Origin: Aplidium turbinatum
Lineage: Eukaryota; Chordata; Ascidiacea; Aplousobranchia; Polyclinidae
NCBI GenBank assembly: GCA_918807975.1
Contig: OU964920.1
Span: 44,607,979 to 44,671,978 of the forward strand
Direction: 5' to 3'
Length of the DNA: 64,000 nt
Of the stretch, positions 34,581 to 44,857 are shown one piece after another. The notes under the pieces were generated by a model, which was not told the DNA's origin, made no database searches, and was given only the letters and a program-made list of their open reading frames with translations. Each line of letters begins with the position of its first letter. Positions within the stretch are counted from its first letter, which is position 1. The position numbers and the translations under genes are program-made.

Positions 34581-36259
34581 GTAAGCTAAACTAGTAAAAC
34601 TACCCTTTTTTTAGTCACTGATGTCAAACAAGATTACCACTGAGTTGAGTATTGAATAATACTGTAATTAATCGTAACTTAATCGTGTTTTGTTAATTTG
34701 GAAACCAATGAAACATATGCATTTAGAAAAAAATCAAGTCAAACGTTTTCCACATGTAGCCTACATGTGTCCTCATCAGGAATTACTTAAATCTGCAAGA
34801 TACAGTACATAAAAGAAAAATTATAAGATAAATCGGACTATGCACTATAACTATAACGACACTCCGGACTGAAAAGCAAAAACTGAATAAGTGATTCAAG
34901 AATGATGACGAGTAAATTATATGGCGGAAACAGATCACATGAGGTGTAAAGTACAGGCATGTGAAAAACAATTAGAACACAAACAAAAGAAACGATGAGC
35001 CACAGGCGAATAACAGCGGGTTGAGAGACGGATTATTACGTTGGATTTTTAAGGCTTCCATGATATTAGTCTGAAACTCAGATCTGCCTCAAGAGATGAT
35101 TTTAAATTGGTCGATCGAGACATTGCCAGTGCACGTTACACAAAAAGCGATGGGCTCTTTAATTGCACTTTTAGTTGTTGAGTATGGGTTTAACTGCTCT
35201 TCGGCCCTTATCAAAAAATATCTGGTTTGTTAATATATGTCACGCAAACAACTAACTTGATACACAACATTCGAAAAAAAAGCAAAGGGGGTAGGTGACT
35301 TTAGTTGAAATTATTGATGCTTTTTGAATGTTCTATACTCAAGGATAAATGTCACATGAAAATTTTTTATTTTTTTGTAAGTTCAGCTAAGTTTTTTGCA
35401 AAACTTGTTGAATCATTTTCCTAAAAAGGGTATACTAATAAAAAAAAACTAAAATCTGTGTCCTTTGGTTTATCAGCCATGACGGTGTTTAAGACTTTAT
35501 TGAAAAATTGAGAAGGATATCCATTTAAATAAGACATGTTTTTCAATTTCTTGATTTCTTTCTGAAAACTCATAATCAGAACACACCGAACGAGCACGAG
35601 ATAACAGGCACAAGATTAAACTAGACTTCCATTTGTTAGGGCACAGAGCGTTATAATTTAAAAGCAAGCCAGCTTTGATAAATCAGTGTACAAGTGTAGG
35701 TTACTAGTAACCAGTGTAGGCTACCAATATACCAGTAACCAGTGACCAGCGTGCCAGTAGACAGTGAACTTAAACTTAACAACCAAAAGTGCAAATAAAG
35801 ATCACATCTCCTCTTGTGTAAAATGCACTGAAAATGTCTCGATCGACCAACTTAACCCATTTACGGCCGGTGTCCTTTTAAAAGGACATCGTTTTGGATG
35901 CATCAGTATTGCATCATCTTATTTTGATTGAATCATTTTAGACTTTCTAGTAGTTGTTTAGGGTCTGTTTTGGAAGGTGTTGATAAATATTCGCGAACAA
36001 CGTACTTTTTCTGAATTTTGTGAAAGTTTGAAAATTGTTGAAAAATGAGAAGAGCCGGATGAAGTGAAGTGAGGAGGAACATGCATGTTTTACTACCTAT
36101 TGGTAATAGATATGAATTATGTTTCTTCATAGTTTGACACTTTATAATATTGTGCTTCCTACTACACTCTAACTTGTGTAAGGTTTTGCTTCTTTTATTT
36201 GTTTATTTTGCTTTATATTTATTGTTGCCTTTTAAAAGGACACCGGCCACATGGCCACA

Positions 36260-37030
36260 TTTTTTTGCTTGTTTGTAACACTGTCAAAGAATATTGAACA
36301 TCGTGTAAAAGCAGCACATTGCGCCTATGGAAGACTTAACCATCGTGTTTTCAACAACCATGCTATATCTATCCGCACAAAATTATGGTCCTCCTGGCAG
36401 TCGTTCTATCCACTCTTCTCTATGCTTGTGAAACCTGGACATTATACCGCCGTGACATCAAACGTCTTGAAAATTTTCAGCAGAGGAAAGAAACTGGGTC
36501 AAATGCTAGGCACTCGTTGGGACAATTGTCTCACCAAAGATGCATTCCTTGATCGCGCTAGGTTGCCCAGTTCAGAAGCCACCATATTGCAACACTGCCT
36601 TCGCTGGACAGGACATGTCATGAGAGGGACAACGAGGAGGGACAACTAGAGACAGGAAACCTCCCCCAGAAGACCAAAAATGAGATACAAAGATCAGCTG
36701 AAAGTCTCCCTCAACCATGCAAACATTGATCTGGATTCATGGGAAAGCCTTGCTAGTGACAGATTACTCTGGAGAAAAAGATCTAAGGAAGGCACAGAAG
36801 TTTTAAAAAAAAAAGGATACAAAAAGCCCAAGAAAAACAAACACTAGAAAAGCTAAAACTACCACGTCCATCCCTCCATACAATCCATACCCCCCATACA
36901 ATATGACTTTTGCCTACGTCTTTTCCATCATAGATTGGCCTCCAAAGCCATATATGACATCATCATCCAAAGCCAAATTCGATTTAATGACGAAACCAAT
37001 GCTCGGTCAGGAGCTGGAGCCGACGACTGT
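36260..37030 (+). mobile_element. LINE 3' fragment inside piggyBac-like element
   Basis: Plus-strand frames contain KLGQMLGTRWDNCLTKDAFL and RWTGHVMRGTTRRD, then YKDQLKVSLNHANIDLDSWE and SDRLLWRKRS, the C-terminal end typical of many animal LINEs. The frame changes several times. Clade was not assigned. Confidence 0.7.
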
Positions 37031-37260
37031 CAGTGGCGTATCGCTATGGTTTGTGCCGCCCGCGGCGGACCATGATTTTGCACCCCTGAACGCGTGAAGT
37101 AGGAACAAGCAAATAGAATTCGAGCCAAATCCGTTTCAAAAAATATTTTTACTATGCTTTTTTCGTTTAGGTTTAAAAATATTCTGCCGCTACAAGCTTC
37201 CTACCGGGGGGAAGACTGCCTAATGGGGGGGGGGGCACCTTCCCACTAGCTACGCCGATG
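37031..37260. mobile_element. Possible short hAT-type MITE
   Basis: Starts CAGTGGCGTATCGC and ends GCTACGCCGATG, with a G-run subterminal block at 37222-37235. Target duplications are not evident, so the call is tentative. Confidence 0.35.
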
Positions 37261-37897
37261 GTTATCGTGAATATAATATGCTCAATTGTTCATACAATAA
37301 CTTTAAAACTTCCTTCAAGAAAGATCTGACAAATTTCTACCGAAACAAACACCTTCTTGTGTTAAGGTATCGCGAGATTTACATTTGACTATGTGGCCGG
37401 TGTCCTTTTAAAAGGCAAACAAAAAAATGCATCAAAAAAGCAAAAATCGTCAAATTTTTTTAAACTAATTCAAAAGTTATGGCAATACAACTTTGTGGCT
37501 GAAATATTTCCTAAAAAGAGCAATGGGAACTTGTGGCGGCTTTTAATGGGTTAATATCATCTCTCAAGGCAGATCTGAATTTCAGACTAGGATCATTGAG
37601 GATTAGGATCATGAGAATCCAACGTAATAATCCGTCTCTCAATCCACAGTTATTTGCCTGTGGCTCATCGTTATTTTTGTGTGTGTTTTAATTGGTTGTC
37701 ACATGCCTGCACTTTAAACCCCATGTGATCTGTTTTCCGCCGTATAATTTACTCGTAATTATTCTTGCATCATTTGGTCAGTTTGTGCTTTTAGCTCTGG
37801 AGTGTCGTTACAGTTATAGTGCATAATCAGATTTATCTTATAATAATTTTTTTATTTTGTGTAGCCTCCTATATTGCAGATTTAAGTAATTCCTGAT

Positions 37898-38183
37898 CGC
37901 TTCGCCTTCGCCTTCGTATGTCTAAATTCTATGAAATCTGAGACAAGACTTCCAACACCAAATCCGCTTTTAATTCCATTCTATATGCAACATGAATTGC
38001 TGTATATCTAGATTTCGATTATTAAACTCTTTTCAGTACAGCTTGAATAGCGAATGCATAAACACTACAATGAACCAGTGTATATAATGCGAAAACAACA
38101 CGTAGGCAACAATGACGAAACAAATGCTTCATCATCATTGTCTACCTGGCAGGAGATTTGACACTAGCGAAACGGTTTAAACG
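37898..38183. mobile_element. 286-bp insert with 9-bp target duplication
   Basis: ATTCCTGAT stands on both sides (37889-37897 and 38184-38192), splitting a Penelope tail just before its hammerhead-like box. Inverted termini are not clear and no protein is encoded. Family unknown. Confidence 0.55.
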
Positions 38184-38187
38184 ATTC

Positions 38188-38230
38188 CTGATGAGGACAC
38201 ATGTACGATTGTACGTGTCGAAAACGATTG
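38188..38230 (+). ncRNA. Hammerhead-like motif with longer stem II
   Basis: CTGATGAG is followed by GACAC, AT, GTAC, a GATT loop, GTAC, GTGTC and GAAAACG. Compared with the 33861 copy the hairpin is longer, yet both strands still pair, which supports a structured RNA. Confidence 0.5.
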
Positions 38231-38719
38231 GGTTGATTTTTTTTTAATCATGTTTTATCTCTGTGTAATAAAACATGTTAAACCCGCTAAGGTCGCTTTG
38301 TTTTGTCTGTCTATGGTTCAAAAGAGCAAAATCTCTATCAAAGCTTTATATGAATTTAATCAAACTTATTTAGATTTGTCATTTTTACTCTTTTGAGTTG
38401 TGAAACGTTTAGGCATATGATAATAAATATGTTGGAATATTATTGGATAGATCCTTTATAATGGTCCAAATATGTTTTAGCAAATTTATATGCAGTAGCT
38501 AGGGATGGTAGAAGTAATATGTATTCCACTATCCCGTTGTTTACATTTGTAAACAACAAAGCCATGTTTCTTTAGGCCTAATCTTTATTCATATAACTGA
38601 GAATGCAACAACACATTAAGATGCTTTGCTTATACGTGGAATCTAAATATTGAGTTTTTTTTATTGTTTTTGGCATCTATCCATCTCTACAATTTAATAT
38701 TTGTCCCACGTATTGCTAG

Positions 38720-39660
38720 GGTTGGTGGCCAACAATCTTCTAGTGTGTTTTATGTCACTTCTTCATGCCACTGGCTCTGAGGTTCAACCAAGACGAAATC
38801 TGCCAACCGCAGATCTTATCCAACGTATTCTTGAGGAATGATTTTATTCATGTAGTCCACGTAGTCTAGCCAACGCTTCTTAGGAAGTTTCTCAAGGGTT
38901 GTCCCCATGGACGTTAAATGATTGAATTTTTTTCGGCCACGCGACGTTTTCACGCTTTGCACGTGTCCGTACCAATGTAACCTTCATCTCATGACATCTC
39001 CAAGTTGTTGGATGCTAAACCTGAATCTCAACTTTTCCATTGTCATTAAGTTAGACAGGAACTTGGAGCAGATCCATCGTACCATTGCATTATCATTGCA
39101 ACGTAGCCAATTTCGCTTTTCGAGATGTGATGGACAAAGTCTCACTCGCATGCAGTATAAGACACCTCACACACGTATTACGCACGTAATCTTGACTACC
39201 GAAGGGAATATCCTTGTCCGGATAAGCTTGAGCTCATGTAAAATCTTCCAAGCCAATTACACCCTCGCTGCGACGGCATCCATACAACCTCCGAATTTCC
39301 AAATCATGTCATCAAAATAACAAAAGGCATGCACAACATGGAATTCTATATTACCAATTGTTAGTAGTTGGCTCCAAAACTTTCTTCATTTCTTCACAAA
39401 GTGTATGCTAACGACCTGTTTTAGCCTGATGTTTAGGTTTGCTGTGGTCATACCGGTTTGCACTAGCTTTCGGAACACAGTCTCCTAGTCATGTGCCATG
39501 TCGAATGATCATTTTGTTTGGATCCTATCCAGGATTTTGGATCCAGGATTCAATCAATTTTTGCTTTTGTTTTGATGTGAAGCAGGCAGGAGATTCCCGA
39601 TTTCTTAATTATTCCTTAATGATCAACCCTAGTAATTTAGCATCCTCATCTCCGCACCTC
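38720..39660 (-). mobile_element. Probable decayed LINE 3' end
   Basis: The minus strand near 38900-38850 reads KLPKKRWLDYV, like the 'GRPxKRWxD' end of LINE proteins. Further upstream, broken frames may belong to the same element. The plus-strand 132-codon frame at 38922 is then a shadow. Confidence 0.35.
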
Positions 39661-39685
39661 TGAAAGTGCAAATAACTATATTAAG

Positions 39686-39865
39686 GAATCGATTCAATCT
39701 ATTCCTGACAATGGCAACGTTGAAACGTCTTACCAGTCAACAAGTGATGAACCAAACCAAAAACTTGAAACACTTGATTCAGAACATGCCAAGGAATTCC
39801 AATCAATCATACAAGAAAACGATATCATTGAAACGGCGTTGACAATTCAGAGCACACAGAAAGAG
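39686..39865 (+). CDS. Type B internal exon, copy 7 (60 codons)
   Basis: Sixty codons in phase 0, ATTAAG acceptor, GAG|GTAAAA donor. The peptide (PDNGNVETSYQSTSDEPNQK, SEHAKEFQSIIQENDIIE) belongs to the close subgroup with copies 1, 2, 8 and 9. Only a short matching intron piece lies upstream, because the older module meets a probable LINE relic there. Copies 7-9 form a tight cluster with units of about 350-500 bp. Confidence 0.6.
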
Positions 39866-40176
39866 GTAAAATAACTTTGGTTCGATACAGACACAGGTCA
39901 CTGTAGTTGAAGCTGAACGAAAGCGGTTGCTTTTTAAAGCATTTAAAGAAAAAATTTAAACCAGTTTACTGCTTGTAGTTGTGATTCTATGAACGTCCGT
40001 AATTATGTCTTGTGTCACAGGCTTCTGGACTTTACAAATATGCGAAACTAGCGGAATTGAATCTAAATAGAAACTTAAAATTTTATTTTCCGTTGGAACT
40101 ATGTTTCTTTATGATGTAGTCATCTAGCAACACTACCGTACTTTTATTATACTAAAATACAAACAATTATATTAAG

Positions 40177-40356
40177 GAATCGATTCAATCTATTCCTGAC
40201 AATGTCTATTTTGAAACGTCTGATCAGTCAACAAGTGATGAACCAAACCAAAAACTTGATACACTAGACCTGGAACATGCCAAGGAATTCCAAAAAATCA
40301 TACAAGAAGACGATATCATTCAAATGGCTTTGCCAATTCAGAGCAAACAAAAAGAG
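40177..40356 (+). CDS. Type B internal exon, copy 8 (60 codons)
   Basis: Sixty codons in phase 0, ATTAAG acceptor, GAG|GTGAAA donor. The peptide (PDNVYFETSDQSTSDEPNQK, LEHAKEFQKIIQEDD) is nearly the same as in copies 2 and 7. The intron upstream carries the same module as before B1 and B2. It is part of a recent triple duplication. Confidence 0.6.
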
Positions 40357-40531
40357 GTGAAATAACTTTGGTTCGATAAAGACACAGGTCACTGTATTTG
40401 AAGCTGAACAAAAGCGGTTGCTTTTTTCTTGGACGCTACGCTACTGGTGATAACTATGTTCCTTTATGTTGTTGTCATCTAGCAACACTACCGTACTTTT
40501 ATTATGCTAAAATACAAATAATTATATTAAG

Positions 40532-40714
40532 GAATCGATTCAATCTATTTCTGACAATGCCGATTTTGAAACGTCTGACCAGTCAACAAGTGATGAAACA
40601 AACCAAAAACTTGAAACACTTGATTCAGAACATGCCAAGGAATTCCAATCAATCAAAGATAACGATGCTGAAGTTGCATTGGCAAGTTTGATGACTCAGA
40701 AAACACAGAAAGAG
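40532..40714 (+). CDS. Type B internal exon, copy 9 (61 codons)
   Basis: Sixty-one codons in phase 0, ending KTQKE|GTGAAC. The first two thirds match copy 7 (LETLDSEHAKEFQSI). The last third diverges (KDNDAEVALASLMTQ), with small in-frame length changes. That the frame was kept through length changes argues for coding constraint. Confidence 0.6.
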
Positions 40715-41755
40715 GTGAACACTTGTCAGTAGTTGACACATTTTTAATACTCGAGGTGATTCATCAATTTTGCGATATATTTTTGGTGACAAACAAAAAA
40801 ATGAAGTTTTTTTTATTCGAACTGGTTCTATCTTTTTTATACAACTTTAAATTTTATGTTTAGAATTATCATAAGTGTTAAACATTATCGTTTTTTATAA
40901 TTTTTATTTATTCTGATGGACAAAACTCAAAGGATTAATTGATGCAATTTGTTTTATTATTGCACTATTACTTCCAAACAATGAAATTTATGTTGAAATA
41001 TCGTCACATGTTCCTGCAATATAGACATATCAGAAATTGAAAAACATTATCAAAATTGATATCGTGTGACTAATGGTATTAGTGAAGATATAAGAATCAA
41101 AGTATAACAATTTGTAATGTTTTGTCTTTGCTTTTGTGTTGTATCTTCACCACAGATCTAACAAACCAAGTCAAGGTTGTTGCTGTAGGCTACTGGCAAT
41201 TAGATGATTTTATGTTAATAGAAACTGAATCAAACTTGAGTACTTTGCAAAGCCAAGAAAACTATAAACTAATTGTGTTAAAAATACTGTATGAGTTTTA
41301 TCCTTCTTCTGAAATAATTTTATCACTACATTTTATCACAATATTTTGAAATTACAGAAGTTCTAGACTCAGATACGCATGTGGTTATCACGTATTTATA
41401 AAATATTAAAACCGAATATCTTCAAACTTAAACCAGTTTGAAAAACTGTTGGCTTAAACCTAAAACCGTTGAATCATCTCAAGCATCAGGATTTTGTTTT
41501 TGAAGTTGTTTAATTTTTGTTTACATGATCTAAATAGTCTCTAATGTGCCACAATACGGACTCTAAGACTTATTAAATCAAAATAGAACTTTGCTCATAT
41601 TTTTTGTGAGCATGTTTTCGAATAGTCCATGAAAACATGAGCGAAGTTTACTTGAGAAACACTTTGCTTGTCAGAGACTATAAAAAGCATTTCAAGCCAA
41701 TATATTTTATGGCATATGTAGTGTTTTTGTTTTAAAGCCTTCATTTTTTATGCAG
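40715..41755. other. Intron, possible weak exon at ~41157
   Basis: AT-rich. After a TTCACCACAG acceptor near 41156 a frame is open for about 60 codons (WQLDDFMLIETESNLS), but no donor or phase match was found, so it is not called. Confidence 0.35.
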
Positions 41756-41941
41756 CTTATACATACGACTTCTAGTGCTAACATCCTTCAAGAAAATTAC
41801 CAATTGCCAATGATTGAACCGATACAAGAAACAGGAACATCTCATTCAAAGCAAGCTGAAGAGTTTCAAACAATTAAACAAGAAGTTGAAAGTGACGCTC
41901 AATGTGCATCAACAAGCTTGAGTGATCAGAGCTCATTGGAA
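41756..41941 (+). CDS. Type B internal exon, copy 10 (62 codons)
   Basis: A strong pyrimidine-rich ATGCAG acceptor and a GAA|GTAAAT donor bound 62 codons in phase 0. The peptide has NILQENYQLPMIEPIQETGT, then QAEEFQTIKQEVESDAQ and STSLSDQSSLE. It is a diverged member that keeps the (A)EEFQT-KQE and STSL boxes. Its flanking introns share text with those of copy 11. Confidence 0.65.
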
Positions 41942-42457
41942 GTAAATTGACTTTTTTTGTTGTGTTCCAGCTGGTCACTAAAGTTATACACAGTGCAAAA
42001 ACTGATTTTACTAATCACTGCATTTAACTTGTTGATGTATGACACAAATGAATATCTGTGAGAATTTGAGTTTTGAAAATTTGATTCATCATCCCAATTT
42101 GCATAACTATATGAGAAAGTTGCCACCATTGAGCAGTTGCAGTTGATTTAAGCAAAATGCTCTACCTTGGTGCTAGGACAGTATAAACAAATGCATTTTT
42201 GTTTAGAACATTGCAATAGTATATTACATGGCGGTTCGAAAAACATGAAATAAGTTCAATTGTAATTAATCTCCAAGGTTGTATTTAAAGTTTACCAAAT
42301 TAGCTACAGGAGCACTTTGCTTGTCAGGAGTCTTTGGAAGACATTGTAGGCATATATATTTTATGGCATGTACCGGCCAAATACAACACGGCGAATCCTG
42401 CTATTTTATGGCATATACTACTTTTTGGTTAAATAACGTTCAATACTTTTTATGTAG

Positions 42458-42652
42458 TCCACACAAGAGACTCCTAATAGGAACATCCTTCAAGAAAATG
42501 ACCCATTTCCAAATAATGAACTGATACAAAGATCACAAACAGTAGATCATCTAAAGCAAGCTAAAGAATTCCAAATTAATAAACAAGGAGACAAGACGAC
42601 TGATGTTCAAAGAGCATTAACACAGTCAAAGGTTCAGAATAAACCTAACAAG
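42458..42652 (+). CDS. Type B internal exon, copy 11 (65 codons)
   Basis: A TATGTAG acceptor and an AAG|GTAAGT donor (a strong site) bound 65 codons in phase 0. The peptide reads STQETPNRNILQENDPFPNN, ELIQRSQTVDHLKQAKEFQI and so on. It is the longest member and more basic than the others. The upstream intron repeats the 'cactttgcttgtcag' text found before copy 10. Confidence 0.65.
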
Positions 42653-42853
42653 GTAAGTTAAGTTTGCTTGTGTTTTCTCCACAGTCACCTACGTCATACA
42701 CGATTCTAAAACTAAATAAGGTTATAAATCGCTGAATTTTATTTTCGATTCATGACACAAATGTAGCTTATTTACGTTTTGTTCTTATAATAAATTACAT
42801 TGTTTTAATGTTTTATAATTTAATGTCTGGAAAGCTTTTTTTGCAAAATTTAG

Positions 42854-42952
42854 GAATATAGTAAAGGATTTCGAACAGGTTTGTCAAAGGAAATGATTGT
42901 CATGCATATTGACAATCTGCCAAAGAACAGTGAAAAACTATGGACTTTCAAC
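42854..42952 (+). CDS. Possible small exon (33 codons), unrelated to A or B
   Basis: A TTTGCAAAATTTAG acceptor and an AAC|GTATGC donor enclose 33 codons in phase 0: EYSKGFRTGLSKEMIVMHID and then LPKNSEKLWTFN. It is not similar to types A or B. The phase fits its neighbours at 42458 and 44669. Its short length leaves real doubt. Confidence 0.4.
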
Positions 42953-43082
42953 GTATGCACTAAATCAATAAGTCAACTGAATCAATGAATAAACTGAAAA
43001 TAGAACTCTTTATCCATACTAGCACAATGCATGCTTGGAAGTGAATTGTCTAGGACACTTTAAACGAGAATGCAGTCAATTC

Positions 43083-43600
43083 AGATATTTCCTTTAGAAA
43101 CGCAAAAAGTTTTAAAATAAGTTACATTAAAAAAGGTAAATTATTGAATAAAAGTGACATAACTCCCGATAAACTTCCTCCTAAATTTCTGAAACACTGT
43201 GGTTCGAAATGTCTGGCTTCGTTTCTAAGAAATTCTACTCAGCCTGCTTGAGGGGAAACTTGATACTGAAGATATGGCGGAAAGTCACTGTAGTTGCCTT
43301 GCTTAAACTAAATAATCCCCCTGATGATTCCAAGAGCTATCGCCCCATATCACTGCTGTGTGTCCCTTACAAGATAATGGAACGACTTCTTTTGGCCAGA
43401 CTCAATCCTGTGATTGATATGCAGCTGCTTGAAGAACAAACTGCATTTCGACGCGGATGTTGCACCATTCATTAAGTAGTCTAACTTAAGCTAACCAATG
43501 ACATCGAAGACAGTTTTGAGAAGAGTAACAAGGCAGGAGTAGTTTTGGTTAACTTTACTGCTGCCTATGACACGGTATGACATCAAAGCTTAAAGCACTC
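43083..43600 (+). mobile_element. Jockey/I-like LINE reverse transcriptase fragment, plus strand
   Basis: The stretch reads KLPPKFLKHCGSKCLASFLR, then SYRPISLLCVPYKIMERLLL, and further on a decayed TAAYDTV block near 43560. The frame changes at least twice. It lies in an intron in the sense direction. Confidence 0.75.
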
Positions 43601-43639
43601 CTCCAAAAAAATCTTAGCCTTTGTATTTTCAATGTGCTT

Positions 43640-44520
43640 TTTTTTGCTGAGAGTACAATCCAGTGTCGCCCTAAAGTAGACGAGGTTAGGACAATGTTTC
43701 AGCTCTGTTCCTGACCAGGAGACTGTGAAGATTTTTGCAACTTCTCTGTTTTTGAAGTGGAAAGAACATACTTCTGTGGTTAAAGCGTTGGTTTGAGATG
43801 ATTGTTGTTGTAATATTGTGTTTGCTCCAGGAGGGACTTTGTGAGATGTTGTGTTCCAGCATTAAAGGTCTTTTTTGTGACGTTATACAAAAACCATCGG
43901 CGAATATAAACCGCATAGTGTGTTGATCTAACAGCTGTAAACCTGCAAGCATGCGATGGTAGCTACCTTGAACTCTGGGCGTTGCGCGAAAAATAATAAT
44001 TGTTGGTGTATACTGTATATTTAACAGTAACGGTGCTAAAACACTTCCTTGAGGAATTCCGTTTTATTGATGATGCCATAGACTTGTTTTTGTATTTAGA
44101 ATCACTTGGACTCGTCTGTTGAAAAGAAATGTTGCTATTAGCTTTGTTACTGCAGCATATTTGGGCATCTGCAAGATCTTTTTCAACAAGAGACGATGGA
44201 TGACAGTAGGACCGGCCGAACATAGATCAACAAATGCAGCACCAGTAATCATTCTTTTTGGAAATCGATTTCAATATGTTGCGTTAGACACAGCAGTAAC
44301 TGTTGACCTGCAATTGACTTTCCAGGTCAAAAGCCAATTGCTGCGGAATTAGGTATGGTTTAACAGCAGCTGGTCGTCGGCCAAGAACTACCCTTTCGAA
44401 TAGGAGACACAGTAAAAAAGTTGGTCTGAACCAATTGCTAGAGATGGATCTTTACCAGGGTTCAGGAAAGCGATAATTCTTGCTTTTAACCTGATTTTAG
44501 GAGAGTTTTTGCCTTTGAAT
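43640..44520 (-). mobile_element. LINE reverse transcriptase fragment, minus strand
   Basis: Minus-strand frames near 44252-44064 (GAAFVDLCSAGPTVIHRLLL) and 44223-43963 correspond to the first catalytic region and the 'NGIPQGSVL' region of a LINE. It faces the plus-strand fragment next to it, so two separate insertions or an inversion are likely. Confidence 0.65.
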
Positions 44521-44668
44521 AGTTGTAACGATGAAATAATATTGTATTGTTATAATTCGCTCTGCTTGACTTTTTTGCTTGACTTAAACACTTTTTGTGG
44601 TGTTAACAGTAATTGTTATTTAATTTTTTTTTTGTTATAAATATTAAAAATTTATTTTTATTTTTCAG

Positions 44669-44857
44669 TCCAAACAACGACTTTTTGATGATGACGCATT
44701 TCAAGGAAATACTCAGCCAACTAATGCTGAACTAATACAAAAACCAGAAACGTTTCATGCAGAACAAGCTGAAAATTTCCAAACACCTAAACAAGACTCA
44801 GAGAATCCGGTTCAAACTTTATCGACAAGCTTAAAATCTCAAAACATACATCATGAG
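44669..44857 (+). CDS. Type B internal exon, copy 12 (63 codons)
   Basis: A classical TTTTTCAG acceptor and a GAG|GTGAAT donor bound 63 codons in phase 0. The peptide SKQRLFDDDAFQGNTQPTNA, then LIQKPETFHAEQAENFQTPK and STSLKSQNIHHE shows the full family plan: SKQR start, acidic patch, ELIQK, AE-FQT and STSLK boxes. It is the last type B exon before the kinase and has the best splice signals, so it serves as the family reference. Confidence 0.7.

Larger units (their letters stand above)
35856..37550. mobile_element. piggyBac-like element at TTAA
   Basis: TTAA flanks both ends (35852-35855 and 37551-37554). The termini are CCCATTTACGGCC and GGCGGCTTTTAATGGG, inverted over CCCATT and GCC. The flanking text rejoins to the uninterrupted Penelope sequence seen at 33540-33600, which acts as an empty site. 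A GGCCGGTGTCCTTTTAAAAG motif recurs three times inside. No transposase is present, so the element is non-autonomous and carries a LINE fragment. Confidence 0.75.
34725..38345. mobile_element. Penelope-like copies in head-to-head array, interrupted
   Basis: A minus-strand Penelope 3' part (34725-35410) faces a plus-strand one (about 35800-35855, resumed 37555-38345). Both carry the GIY-YIG end and the tail. The plus-strand copy is cut by a piggyBac-like element at 35856-37550 and by a 286-bp insert at 37898-38183. The copies are fossils, more diverged than the 33.0-34.0 kb pair. Confidence 0.75.

Noticed and set aside
30590-38345. LTR retrotransposon reading of the repeated ends
   Set aside because: The associated protein is a GIY-YIG endonuclease typical of Penelope-like elements. 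No gag, protease or integrase was seen.
41122-41349. Exon after the acceptor at 41156
   Set aside because: No donor in phase with the neighbouring exons.
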